From positions 1-64,000 of the forward strand of contig JBJXEA010000017.1 in the NCBI GenBank assembly GCA_046155285.1: DNA of 64,000 nt. Reading direction: 5' to 3'. Each line of letters begins with the position of its first letter. Positions within the stretch are counted from its first letter, which is position 1. A program made the position numbers and the translations under genes. The notes under the pieces were generated by a model. The model searched no databases, had not been told where the DNA came from, and saw nothing but the letters and a program-made list of their open reading frames with translations. Positions 1-7,664 of this stretch are shown here, piece by piece. The stretch comes from CAILHX01 sp046155285 (GTDB lineage Bacteria > Pseudomonadota > Gammaproteobacteria > Burkholderiales > Methylophilaceae).

Positions 1-124
1 CACCGAATTTCTTTGAAAGTATGGTGGTAATCGCCGCCGTTAACGTCGTCTTACCATGATCTACGTGTCCAATCGTGCCTACGTTTACGTGTGGCTTGGT
101 ACGCTCAAATTTGCCTTTTGCCAT
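1..124 (-). CDS. tuf: Elongation factor Tu, N-terminal fragment (cut by window edge)
   Basis: Only the first 41 codons lie in the window, and the gene continues beyond base 1. The translation begins MAKGKFERTKPHVNVGTIGH and contains the P-loop GHVDHGKT at residues 19-26, which binds GTP. EF-Tu delivers aminoacyl-tRNA to the ribosome. The ATG at 124 is preceded by AAAAGGAA on the minus strand, a good ribosome binding site. It directly follows four tRNA genes, the same order as thrU-tyrU-glyT-thrT-tufB in E. coli, so tRNAs and tuf are probably co-transcribed. Confidence 0.97.
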   Translation of the reverse strand, partial: MAKGKFERTKPHVNVGTIGHVDHGKTTLTAAITTILSKKFG

Positions 125-208
125 GATGAAATTCCTTTTAACTAATTAAGCTTGCTGAAAAACCTACTTTTAGAAAACCTGCTACCTCTACCACCAATTA
201 CATATAAA

Positions 209-283
<75 letters not shown>

Positions 284-334
284 GTTTTTTACGCTTAAAG
301 CCACATGGCCATCAAGCTACAAAACTCTTAAAAC

Positions 335-408
335 TGGAGCGGGTGAAGGGAATCGAACCCTCGTCATAAGTTTGGAAAACTTCTGCTCTACCATTGAGCT
401 ACACCCGC
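335..408 (-). tRNA. tRNA-Gly (TCC anticodon)
   Basis: A 74-nt cloverleaf on the reverse strand with encoded CCA. The acceptor stem is GCGGGTG/CACCCGC, the anticodon loop is TTTCCAA, and the T arm contains GGTTCGATTCC. The TCC anticodon reads GGA/GGG glycine codons. Second from the tuf end of the tRNA cluster. Confidence 0.96.
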
Positions 409-465
409 AAACTTACAAACTCAACCTTAAAACAATAGCCTTCACCGCACTTAAAGCCATACTGC

Positions 466-550
466 TGGTGGAGGGGGAAGGATTCGAACCTTCGTACTCA
501 GAGAGAACGGATTTACAGTCCGTCGCCTTTAACCACTCGGCCACCCCTCC
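466..550 (-). tRNA. tRNA-Tyr (GTA anticodon)
   Basis: An 85-nt class II tRNA on the reverse strand with a long variable arm, as expected for bacterial tRNA-Tyr, and an encoded CCA. The acceptor stem is GGAGGGG, the anticodon region is GGACTGTAAATCC, and the T arm contains GGTTCGAATCC. Confidence 0.96.
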
Positions 551-609
551 CGCAAAACCGCGAATTATGCTGTATTCAGGCAGCCTTGTCAAACGTCCCA
601 CACAAAAAT

Positions 610-685
610 TGGTGCCGGATAGAGGAGTCGAACCCCCGACCTTCTGATTACAAATCAGCTGCTCTACCAACTGAGCTAATCCGGC
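610..685 (-). tRNA. tRNA-Thr (TGT anticodon)
   Basis: A 76-nt cloverleaf on the reverse strand with encoded CCA. The acceptor stem is GCCGGAT/ATCCGGC, the anticodon region is CTGATTTGTAATCAG, and the T arm contains GGGTTCGACTC. It is the first gene of the tRNA-tuf transcription unit in this window. Confidence 0.96.
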
Positions 686-755
686 AAATAATTCTCAGGA
701 AAAATTACAGGCGCGAATTATACACAAACGCGCATTGGTTTGATTGGCAGAAGGA

Positions 756-1148
756 TTATTTAACGAGTTTAAGGCTGGGCTTTTTCTTGGGGGCTGGTGG
801 TGCGCCACCGCCAGCAGGGGCAGACGGATTATTTTGCTCCGACTCAAAAAACATGCCTTGCCCATTTTCACGCGCAAATATACCTTTTACCGCAGCAATG
901 GGAATGTAAATGTTCTGCGGAACACCGTTGAATCTGGCGGAGAAGGTAATTGCATCATTCTCCATCTGTAACCCTTTAATGGCAGAATAGTTGATGTTAA
1001 AAACGATCTCGCCATCTTTCACGAAGCCCACAGGTACACGCGTCCCGCCGTCCACCACCACCATCAAATGCGGGGTGAGTCCATTATCCACGCACCATTC
1101 ATAGACGGCGCGTATCATGTAAGGCTTGGTGGAAGAGGGGTCGCTCAC
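756..1148 (-). CDS. sspB: ClpXP specificity-enhancing factor SspB
   Basis: SspB is an adaptor that tethers ssrA-tagged proteins to ClpXP for degradation. The core is clear: RAVYEWCVDNGLTPH near the N-terminus and FARENGQGMFFE near residue 100, followed by a disordered acidic/proline linker ending in SLKLVK, which resembles the family's ClpX-binding tail (LRVVK in E. coli). An ATG at 1175 is also in frame. I prefer the GTG at 1148, giving MSDPSSTKPYM, because that matches how betaproteobacterial homologues begin and reduces overlap with sspA, whose stop is at 1159. About 130 residues. It follows sspA directly, the standard pair. Confidence 0.93.
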   Translation of the reverse strand: MSDPSSTKPYMIRAVYEWCVDNGLTPHLMVVVDGGTRVPVGFVKDGEIVFNINYSAIKGLQMENDAITFSARFNGVPQNIYIPIAAVKGIFARENGQGMFFESEQNNPSAPAGGGAPPAPKKKPSLKLVK

Positions 1149-1158
1149 GGCTTGAAAC

Positions 1159-1755
1159 TTACTTACGCATAGCACGTTCGTGCGGGGTCATTGCCTCAAT
1201 GTAAGCCGGACGACTGAATATACGTTCGGCATAGGTCAATATCGGCGCGGCCTGTTTGGGCAATTCGATACCATAGTGATTCAAGCGCCATAACAATGGC
1301 GTAATCGCCACGTCCACCATAGAAAACTCGTCGCCCAGCATGAATTGTTGACGCGCAAATATCGGCGCAATCATCGTCAGTCCGTCACGAATCGCTACGC
1401 GCGCCTGTTCAGCGTTGGCGGTATTGTTTTCAATATCGCCAATATGCGCGAACAATTGCTCTTCAAAATTGTGCAAAAACAGCCGCGCACGCGCACGCAT
1501 CACCGGATCAGGCGGCATCAATTGTGGATGCGGAAAGCGCTCGTCTATGTATTCGTTGATGATGTTGGCAATGTCCAAGCGCAAATCGCGCTCCACCAAT
1601 ACCGGCAGGCGGTTATCCGGACTGATTTCTATCAAGTCTTCCGGCTTGTTGGTGGCATCCACGTCTATCACCTCAAAATCCATGCCTTTTTCAAACAGTA
1701 CAATGCGGCAACGGTGGCTGTACGGGCAGGTAGTGCCCGAATATAAGGTCATCAT
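1159..1755 (-). CDS. sspA: Stringent starvation protein A (GST-fold)
   Basis: SspA has a glutathione-transferase fold without known transferase activity. It binds RNA polymerase and acts in stationary phase and stress. The thioredoxin-like N-terminal domain holds CPYSHRCR at residues 10-17, with LPVLVERDL around residue 50, followed by an all-helical C-terminal domain. At 198 residues the length is normal. It lies between petC and sspB, as in many betaproteobacteria, and may be transcribed from its own promoter since a terminator-like hairpin follows petC at 1784-1823. Confidence 0.95.
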   Translation of the reverse strand: MMTLYSGTTCPYSHRCRIVLFEKGMDFEVIDVDATNKPEDLIEISPDNRLPVLVERDLRLDIANIINEYIDERFPHPQLMPPDPVMRARARLFLHNFEEQLFAHIGDIENNTANAEQARVAIRDGLTMIAPIFARQQFMLGDEFSMVDVAITPLLWRLNHYGIELPKQAAPILTYAERIFSRPAYIEAMTPHERAMRK

Positions 1756-1783
1756 AATTTTTATCTACTCGAAAAATTCACTA

Positions 1784-1823
1784 CAAAATAAAAGGCGGGG
1801 AAAGCACTGAATGCTTCCCCCGC
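1784..1823 (-). terminator. Rho-independent terminator after petC
   Basis: On the minus strand a 12-bp GC-rich stem (GCGGGGGAAGCA against TGCTTTCCCCGC, one mismatch, four-base loop) is followed by TTTTATTT. It sits 21 bases past the petC stop and before sspA, so it probably ends the petABC transcript. Confidence 0.8.
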
Positions 1824-1844
1824 AAAGATTACCGCCGAACAAAG

Positions 1845-2489
1845 TTAATGGATGTCTTTCCAGAACTCTTTTTTCAAGGCTCGCGCCAACACAAACAACA
1901 CACCCAAGAACAGCAATACAATCAAACCAAGGTTGCCGCGCACCAGCTTGGCGGGCTCGGCCATGTACACCATGTAATTCACCAAGTCGGCCACTACTGC
2001 GTCATATTCCGCAGGCTTGAGCTTGTCTTGTAATTCATACAGCACATGCGGCATACCAACCTTATCGAACACCTTGTTGTTCCAGCCGGTCGGCCGTGTG
2101 TCATCACGATAAAAGCCTCGCATATAGGCGTAGAGCCAATCTGCACCACGCGCACGTGCTTCCACGGACAAATCCGGTGGCGCAGCGCCAAACCAGACTT
2201 TGGCCTCTTTCGCGTTCATAGCCACAGTCATGGGGTCGCCCACTTTTTCGCCAGCCAATAACAGGTTGGCTTTAATTTGCGCCTCGGTCAGACCAATATC
2301 TTGTAGGCGGTTATAGCGCATAGACACCGCGCTATGACAGTTCAAACAATAATTGATGAAGGTTTTAGCGCCGCGTTGCAACGAGGCTTGGTCATCCAGA
2401 TTCACCGGCGCTTTTTCCAAATGTGTCCCTTCGTTCGCCAGGAGCGCGGTTGGCAACAGCAGTGCCAGTATCAACAATAGTTTTTTCAT
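1845..2489 (-). CDS. petC: Cytochrome c1 of the bc1 complex
   Basis: This is the haem-c subunit of ubiquinol-cytochrome c reductase, passing electrons from the Rieske protein to a soluble cytochrome. It has a cleavable signal peptide (about residues 1-18, ending LLA-NE), the haem attachment motif CLNCH at residues 48-52, a likely axial Met in GMPHVL near residue 150, and one C-terminal membrane anchor (VLIVLLFLGVLFVLA-like, about 185-205). At 214 residues it is a compact form. The ATG overlaps the petB stop by one base (TAATG), indicating translational coupling. Maturation would use ResB/CcsA encoded at 23.9-27.0 kb. Confidence 0.96.
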   Translation of the reverse strand: MKKLLLILALLLPTALLANEGTHLEKAPVNLDDQASLQRGAKTFINYCLNCHSAVSMRYNRLQDIGLTEAQIKANLLLAGEKVGDPMTVAMNAKEAKVWFGAAPPDLSVEARARGADWLYAYMRGFYRDDTRPTGWNNKVFDKVGMPHVLYELQDKLKPAEYDAVVADLVNYMVYMAEPAKLVRGNLGLIVLLFLGVLFVLARALKKEFWKDIH

Positions 2490-3772
2490 TATCCTGTCAC
2501 CCTTTCTGGCACTGGCTTTGTAGTGTCACTCTTGCTGTACCACGGCATCAGCAGGAAGAAGGCGAAGTAGATTGCCATAAAGAAACGTGCCACCACAGTT
2601 GCACGGTCTGCGCCGCCAATAATCGGCATACTGATCTCAAACTGTCCCCACACGTTAGAAGGCTCGGTGCCCAGATAACCCAACACCAAAAAACTCAGCA
2701 CAAAAGCGGCCAACCAGCGTTTGTATTTAGGGCCGCGATAACGGATAGATTTCACCGGACTCTTATCCAGCCAAGGTAGGAAGGCAAAAATCACCACCGA
2801 AGCGCCCATCGCCACTACGCCGGGGAACTGCGAATTGAAGATAGGTGGCACGGCACGCAAAATCGAGTAATAAGGCGTGAAATACCACACCGGCGCGATG
2901 TGCGGCGGGGTCACCAGCGGGTTGGCCGGAATAAAGTTATTGGCTTCGAGGAAATAGCCGCCCATTTCCGGTGTAAAAAACACTATCGCCGAAAACACGA
3001 TAAGAAATACGACCGCGCCCATAATGTCCTTCACCGTGTAATACGGGTGAAACGGGATGCCATCTAGCGGAATATGCGTTCTAGGATCTTTTTTGGCCTT
3101 GATTTCGATGCCGTCAGGATTATTGGAACCCACTTCGTGTAGCGCAACGATGTGCGCCACCACCAGCCCAATCAGCACCAGCGGCAAGGCAATCACATGG
3201 AAAGCAAAGAAGCGGTTCAAGGTAGCATCCGACACCACATAATCGCCGCGCAGCCATTCCGAAATATCGGGGCCAATGAAGGGGATCGAGGTGAACAAAT
3301 TGATAATCACCTGCGCTCCCCAGTAGGACATTTGCCCCCAAGGCAACAGGTAGCCAAAGAACGCCTCGCCCATCAAGCATAGGAAAATACCCACGCCAAA
3401 CAGCCAGATCAGCTCACGCGGGTTACGGTGCGAGCCATACAGCAAGCCACGGAACATATGCAGATATACCACCACAAAAAACATTGAAGCGCCGGTGGAG
3501 TGCATATAACGGATAATCCAACCGCCGGTCACATCACGCATGATGTACTCGACCGAGGCAAAAGCCATGCTCGCGTCAGGCTTATAATTCATGGTTAGAA
3601 AAATACCCGTGACAATCTGTATCACCAGCACCAACAAAGCCAGTGCGCCAAAGTAGTACCAGAAATTGAAATTCTTAGGCGCGTAGTATTCGGAAAGATG
3701 GGCTTTTACCGTAGATGTCAAAGGAAAGCGGGCGTCAATCCATGCCAGCGCAGATTTCATACGATCATTCAT
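2489..3772 (-). CDS. petB: Cytochrome b of the bc1 complex
   Basis: The integral membrane subunit carrying two b haems and both quinone sites. At 427 residues with about eight membrane helices it is a full-length cytochrome b. Haem-ligand histidines are at H91 and H105 in one helix and H192 and H207 in another, the expected pairs. The Qo-site motif reads PVWY at residues 294-297 instead of the textbook PEWY, so the glutamate usually implicated in quinol deprotonation is a valine. Starts and stops overlap petA and petC by one base. Confidence 0.97.
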   Translation of the reverse strand: MNDRMKSALAWIDARFPLTSTVKAHLSEYYAPKNFNFWYYFGALALLVLVIQIVTGIFLTMNYKPDASMAFASVEYIMRDVTGGWIIRYMHSTGASMFFVVVYLHMFRGLLYGSHRNPRELIWLFGVGIFLCLMGEAFFGYLLPWGQMSYWGAQVIINLFTSIPFIGPDISEWLRGDYVVSDATLNRFFAFHVIALPLVLIGLVVAHIVALHEVGSNNPDGIEIKAKKDPRTHIPLDGIPFHPYYTVKDIMGAVVFLIVFSAIVFFTPEMGGYFLEANNFIPANPLVTPPHIAPVWYFTPYYSILRAVPPIFNSQFPGVVAMGASVVIFAFLPWLDKSPVKSIRYRGPKYKRWLAAFVLSFLVLGYLGTEPSNVWGQFEISMPIIGGADRATVVARFFMAIYFAFFLLMPWYSKSDTTKPVPERVTG

Positions 3773-4377
3773 TATGCCGTCCCCTTGCTATCGTCACCAA
3801 TCAACAATACAGAATCGCTGAGGTATTTGTGTGGCGGAACTTCTAAGTTGATGGGCGCGGGAGAGCCTTTATATACGCGACCAGCCAAGTCAAATTTGGA
3901 GCCGTGGCAGGGGCAGAAGAAGCCACCAGTCCAGTCTGCACCCATATCGCCACCGGGCTGCAACTTGGCAGAAGGCGAGCAACCCAGATGGGTACAAATC
4001 CCCACCATCACCACCACATCCGGCTTTAAGGAACGCGTGGCATTCTTACAATATTCCGGCTGCTGCGAATTCACTTCCAGCATGGGGTCTGACAGCTTGT
4101 CGTCATGCTTGCCCAGTGACGCTTTCATCTCCGGCGTGAGATGCAACACCCACACCGGCTTGCCGCGCCATTCAACTGGCAACATCTCACCCGGCGCCAC
4201 CTTGGAAATATCCACCTCAACCGGTGCACCGGCGGCCTTGGCACGCTCGGATGGCAACATACTCGCCACAAACGGCACTGCGACTGCGGCCGCACCCATT
4301 GCGCCCATACCCGCAGTTGCGGCAATGAGGAAACCACGTTTGCCTTGATTTACTTCTTGCTTTGCTTGTTTTGCCAT
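3772..4377 (-). CDS. petA: Rieske iron-sulfur subunit of the bc1 complex
   Basis: Carries the [2Fe-2S] cluster that takes the first electron from ubiquinol. Cluster ligands are visible as CTHLGC (C128, H130, disulfide C133) and CPCHGS (C155, disulfide C157, H158). An N-terminal uncleaved anchor (about residues 15-38) is preceded by GKRGFLIAA, a Tat-like signal with Lys-Arg in place of twin arginine. TatABC, which exports folded Rieske proteins, is encoded a little upstream at 5.2-6.5 kb. First gene of petABC; 201 residues, normal length. Confidence 0.97.
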   Translation of the reverse strand: MAKQAKQEVNQGKRGFLIAATAGMGAMGAAAVAVPFVASMLPSERAKAAGAPVEVDISKVAPGEMLPVEWRGKPVWVLHLTPEMKASLGKHDDKLSDPMLEVNSQQPEYCKNATRSLKPDVVVMVGICTHLGCSPSAKLQPGGDMGADWTGGFFCPCHGSKFDLAGRVYKGSPAPINLEVPPHKYLSDSVLLIGDDSKGTA

Positions 4378-4467
4378 TTCGTCATCCTATAACCGGGGCA
4401 TCGTGCGAAAAATCGCATTGTACAGTTTTCATTTGAAAACTAAAACAAAATTATCGTAATCTATTGA

Positions 4468-5214
4468 CTATATTGGATTATCCACGTCTATGAAAGTGTG
4501 TTTCAAGCCGAAATTATCAGCCAAATGCTGGCCTAAAGCCTGCACGCCGTATCTTTCGGTGGCGTGATGCCCCGCCGCGATGAACGCCACGCCCGATTCG
4601 CGTGCCAAATGCACGGTCTGTTCGGAAACCTCACCCGTCAGAAAAGCGTCCACGCCCAACTCCAAGGCCTGCGCCAGATAATCCTGCGCCGCACCAGTAC
4701 ACCAAGCGATGGTTTGAATTATTTTGTCAGCCTCCCCCACCACAAATGGTGCGCGTTTCAACACATTTTGCACATGCTCACTCAGCGCTTTCAGCGTTAA
4801 TGCTTGTGGCAAGCGGCCATGTGCCAGAATATTCTGCTGACCGCTCCAGCCTTGCAACTCAAAGCCCAACTTCTTCGCCAGTTGCGCGTTATTGCCCAGC
4901 TCCACATGGGCATCCAACGGCAAATGATAGGCGATGAGACTGATGTCGCGTTCCAGCAGAAACTTCAGCCGCGTGTGCTTAGTGCCAACCACCCGCGCGT
5001 CTTCATTCTTCCAAAACCAACCGTGATGCACCAAAACAGCATCCGCTCCTGCCTCTGCCGCCTGCTCAAGAAAAGCCAAACTGGCCGAAACACCGCTCAC
5101 CAAAACTTTCACTTCAGCGCGACCTTGCACTTGCAAACCATTAGGGCAATAGTCGGAGAAGCGGGCGGGTTCTAGTAATTGGCTTGTATAATCCAATAAG
5201 ACACTCAACTTCAT
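4468..5214 (-). CDS. Nif3/YbgI-family dinuclear metal protein
   Basis: Member of the Nif3/DUF34 family, often annotated as GTP cyclohydrolase I type 2; the cellular role is not settled. Metal-binding signatures are VLVHHGWFWKNE near residue 62 and the C-terminal AAGHHATERYG near residue 216, which in structures coordinate a two-metal centre. DYCPNGLQVQGR near residue 21 is also typical. At 248 residues the length is normal. It sits three bases after tatC and before petA. Confidence 0.92.
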   Translation of the reverse strand: MKLSVLLDYTSQLLEPARFSDYCPNGLQVQGRAEVKVLVSGVSASLAFLEQAAEAGADAVLVHHGWFWKNEDARVVGTKHTRLKFLLERDISLIAYHLPLDAHVELGNNAQLAKKLGFELQGWSGQQNILAHGRLPQALTLKALSEHVQNVLKRAPFVVGEADKIIQTIAWCTGAAQDYLAQALELGVDAFLTGEVSEQTVHLARESGVAFIAAGHHATERYGVQALGQHLADNFGLKHTFIDVDNPI

Positions 5215-5217
5215 CGT

Positions 5218-5961
5218 TTAAGTATCCTCAACACCAATCGCGTTACTCCCTGCAGGCTTTACCCAACTCGCGGCCAACACTCCCAGTTCGAAAAGTATCC
5301 ATAAGGGAATCGCCAACATTAGTTGCGACACTACGTCAGGGGGCGTAAAAATCGCCCCTAAGATAAACGCCCCGACAATCGCGTATGGCCGAATTTCCTT
5401 GAGATTGGCGACACTGACCCAGCCGAATTTGACTAGCGCCACCACAATCACCGGCACTTCAAACGCCACCCCGAAGGCAATAAACAAGGTGATGACAAAA
5501 TCCAGATAATTGCCGATGTCGGTCATCACCTGCACGCCTTCCGGTGCTGTCGCCACAAAGAAGCCGAACACCACGGGGAACACCACAAAGTAGGCGAAGG
5601 ACATGCCAACGAAGAACAGTAGCGTGCTGATGACCACCAAGGGCGCGATGAAACGCTTCTCGTGGACGTACAGGCCGGGAGCGACAAAGCCCCAAATTTG
5701 GGTGAGGGTGTAAGGCAAAGACACCAGCATGGCCGTGGCAAAGGCCACTTTGAGAGGCACTAAAAATGGTGTGGTGACGGCGGTGGCGATGAGGTGGCCG
5801 CCAGCGGGGAGCTTGGCTAGTAGCGGCTGGGCGAGCAGGGTGTAGAGTTTGTTGGCGAAAGGAAACAGACACAAAAACGCAACAACTATGCCCAGCACGG
5901 CACGGATGAGGCGAGTGCGTAATTCGATGAGGTGGGAGATGAAACTGGTTGCGTCAGTCAC
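5218..5961 (-). CDS. tatC: Twin-arginine translocase subunit TatC
   Basis: TatC is the polytopic receptor that recognises twin-arginine signal peptides and exports folded, cofactor-bearing proteins. It has six predicted membrane helices and the family motifs HLIELRTRLIRA near the N-terminus, and FGVAFEVPVIVVALVKFGWV. The start is a GTG overlapping the tatB stop (GTGA), implying coupled translation. 247 residues. The neighbouring Rieske protein is a probable substrate. Confidence 0.97.
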   Translation of the reverse strand: MTDATSFISHLIELRTRLIRAVLGIVVAFLCLFPFANKLYTLLAQPLLAKLPAGGHLIATAVTTPFLVPLKVAFATAMLVSLPYTLTQIWGFVAPGLYVHEKRFIAPLVVISTLLFFVGMSFAYFVVFPVVFGFFVATAPEGVQVMTDIGNYLDFVITLFIAFGVAFEVPVIVVALVKFGWVSVANLKEIRPYAIVGAFILGAIFTPPDVVSQLMLAIPLWILFELGVLAASWVKPAGSNAIGVEDT

Positions 5962-6239
5962 GGAGCTTTCCCGTGGATACTGTTGACTTCTTCTTTGACG
6001 ACTTCACTAATACTGTTCTCGACTTGCGCGATAGTGTTTTTGGCTTCGCGCTCTATGCGTAGCACTTCTTCATTGCGAATTTCGCGCTCCACGTCGGCCT
6101 TGATATTGGCTGCATAGCGTTGCAAGCGGCCTGTGAGCAAGCCCAGTGTGCGGGCTACTTTGGGCAGCTTTTCCGGGCCGATGACGATGAGCGCAACCAC
6201 CAGCACCACCAGAATTTCAGAAAATCCTATGTCAAACAT
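5958..6239 (-). CDS. tatB: Twin-arginine translocase subunit TatB
   Basis: TatB forms the signal-receptor complex with TatC. The N-terminal membrane helix begins MFDIGFSEILVVLVVALIVI and is followed by GPEKLPKVAR, then a long charged amphipathic helix. The MFDIGFSE start separates it from TatA. 93 residues, short for the family but complete; shares a GTGA overlap with tatC. Confidence 0.96.
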   Translation of the reverse strand: MFDIGFSEILVVLVVALIVIGPEKLPKVARTLGLLTGRLQRYAANIKADVEREIRNEEVLRIEREAKNTIAQVENSISEVVKEEVNSIHGKAP

Positions 6240-6272
6240 GTCAAAAATCCAATCGAAGCTTGAACTTTTGAG

Positions 6273-6473
6273 CTAATGCTTATCTGACTTTTCATTTTCC
6301 ACGGTACGCCCGTCTTCCACCTTGGGCGTGGCTTCGCCTTCTTTCATGGCATCCTTGAAGCCTTTGACCGCGCCGCCCAGGTCGGAGCCCACGTTACGCA
6401 GCTTTTTGGTGCCAAACACCACAACCACGATAGCCAGCACCACCAGCCAATGCCAAATACTGAATGAACCCAT
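6273..6473 (-). CDS. tatA: Twin-arginine translocase subunit TatA
   Basis: Pore-forming Tat component. It has one N-terminal membrane helix (MGSFSIWHWLVVLAIVVVVF), the FGTKKLRNVGSDLGGAVKGF hinge and amphipathic helix, and a short charged tail. 66 residues, normal. First tat gene, after hinT. Confidence 0.96.
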   Translation of the reverse strand: MGSFSIWHWLVVLAIVVVVFGTKKLRNVGSDLGGAVKGFKDAMKEGEATPKVEDGRTVENEKSDKH

Positions 6474-6482
6474 GATGTTCTC

Positions 6483-6821
6483 CTAAATTTTGGGGATGGT
6501 TGCGCCACCGCCGAATACATGAAAATGCAGATGAAAAACCTCTTGCCCGCCACCGCTACCGGTGTTGATCATGGTGCGGAACCCTTGCGTTAAACCTTGT
6601 TCCTTTGCCAGTTTAGGAGCTAAAAGCAACATCCTTGCCAACAAGCCTTGATGTTCAGTGCCGCAGTCCGCCAAACTCGCCACATGCAGCTTCGGTACCA
6701 GCAAAAAATGCACAGGCGCGATGGGGTGAATGTCGTGGAAGGCGATTAAATCGTCGTCTTCATAAAGCTTCTTGCTGGGGATGGTACCAGCGACGATTTT
6801 GCAGAAGATACAGTCAGTCAT
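6483..6821 (-). CDS. hinT: HIT-family purine nucleoside phosphoramidase
   Basis: HinT hydrolyses AMP-lysine-type phosphoramidates. The histidine triad HLHFHVFGG lies near residue 98, and CIFCKIVAGTIPSKK at the N-terminus is typical of this branch. 112 residues, full length. It lies between the his genes and tatA, a conserved betaproteobacterial order. A 105-bp inverted-repeat element separates it from hisE. Confidence 0.95.
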   Translation of the reverse strand: MTDCIFCKIVAGTIPSKKLYEDDDLIAFHDIHPIAPVHFLLVPKLHVASLADCGTEHQGLLARMLLLAPKLAKEQGLTQGFRTMINTGSGGGQEVFHLHFHVFGGGATIPKI

Positions 6822-6849
6822 GTTTTATCGTCCTACACATTTAATTTAC

Positions 6850-6954
6850 CGTCATTCCCGCGAAGGCGGGAATCCAGACAAGATTACAACTGCGACACAG
6901 CCCCGCTTCACTCCGTTGAACATCGACTGGATTCCCGCCTTCGCGGGAATGACG
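6850..6954. repeat. 105-bp paired-palindrome repeat, copy 1
   Basis: Two perfect 28-bp inverted arms (6850-6877 and 6927-6954) start CGTCATTCCCGCG and end GGCGGGAATCCAG; each arm itself contains an ATTCCC...GGGAAT palindrome. A ~49-bp centre separates them. The arms resemble the dRS3-type ATTCCC-N8-GGGAAT repeats known from Neisseria and other proteobacteria. Related copies are at 39782 and 52147; copies 1 and 2 share orientation and copy 3 is reversed, judged from a CTCCG-containing segment in the centre. Confidence 0.9.
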
Positions 6955-6964
6955 GAGTTGGTTG

Positions 6965-7282
6965 CTAGCTCTGCCTATTTGCTTTTTCTTCCAATCCCGA
7001 CAAACCCTCGCGCCTCGCCAACTCTTGCAGCACATCATCCGGGCTCAAGCCGTGATGTGCCAACATCACCAGCGTGTGAAACCATAAATCGGCGGTTTCA
7101 TACACGATTTGCGCCTTGTCGCCATCTTTCGCCGCCATCACAGTCTCGGTGGCTTCTTCGCCTATTTTTTTCAAAATTGCGTCGTTGCCTTTGGCGTATA
7201 GTTTGGCGACGTAAGACGACGCGGGGTCAGCGCCCTTGCGCGCTTCCAGCATTTCCGCCAAGCGTTGCAACACGTCACTCAT
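6965..7282 (-). CDS. hisE: Phosphoribosyl-ATP pyrophosphatase
   Basis: Second step of histidine synthesis, hydrolysing PR-ATP to PR-AMP. The MazG-like helical core shows KIGEEATETVMAAK and ETADLWFHTLVML, which carry the acidic metal ligands. A separate protein here, not fused to HisI. An ATG at 7294 is also in frame, but the ATG at 7282 (MSDVLQRL) overlaps the hisI stop in the usual way. Last gene of the his cluster. Confidence 0.94.
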   Translation of the reverse strand: MSDVLQRLAEMLEARKGADPASSYVAKLYAKGNDAILKKIGEEATETVMAAKDGDKAQIVYETADLWFHTLVMLAHHGLSPDDVLQELARREGLSGLEEKANRQS

Positions 7283-7664
7283 GATATATCTCATCAGGGT
7301 TTTTGATGACAGGCTCGTCTGTCACCCATTCCGAGCCTTCCAACTTTTGGAAAAAACAGCGATATCGCCCAGTATGACAAGCAATTCCACCCACTTGCTC
7401 CACCGTCAGCAAAATCACGTCTTCGTCGCAATCCAGACGGATTTCCTTAATCTTTTGTACATGGCCGGATTCTTCGCCCTTGCGCCATAACTTCTTGCGC
7501 GAACGCGACCAATACACCGCTTCGCCAGTTCCCACACTCAGTTCCAGCGCGTCTCTGTCCATCCACGCGAACATCAGCACTTTGCCCGTACCGAATTCCT
7601 GCGCGATAACAGGCACCAAGCCGTCATGCGTCCAGTTCACTTTATTGAGCCAGCTATCGGTCAT
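7275..7664 (-). CDS. hisI: Phosphoribosyl-AMP cyclohydrolase
   Basis: Third step of histidine synthesis, opening the purine ring of PR-AMP. Zinc and magnesium ligands are visible in LDCDEDVILL and ACHTGRYRCFF. 129 residues, monofunctional. Its ATG overlaps the hisF stop by one base and its end overlaps hisE. Confidence 0.97.
   Translation of the reverse strand: MTDSWLNKVNWTHDGLVPVIAQEFGTGKVLMFAWMDRDALELSVGTGEAVYWSRSRKKLWRKGEESGHVQKIKEIRLDCDEDVILLTVEQVGGIACHTGRYRCFFQKLEGSEWVTDEPVIKNPDEIYHE

Noticed and set aside
372..670. Short frames on both strands in the tRNA region
   Set aside because: They overlap tRNA genes with perfect cloverleaf features and encode no plausible protein.
6850..6954. 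Possible CRISPR-like repeats
   Set aside because: Only two arms in inverted orientation with one centre; no direct repeats with variable spacers were seen anywhere in the window.
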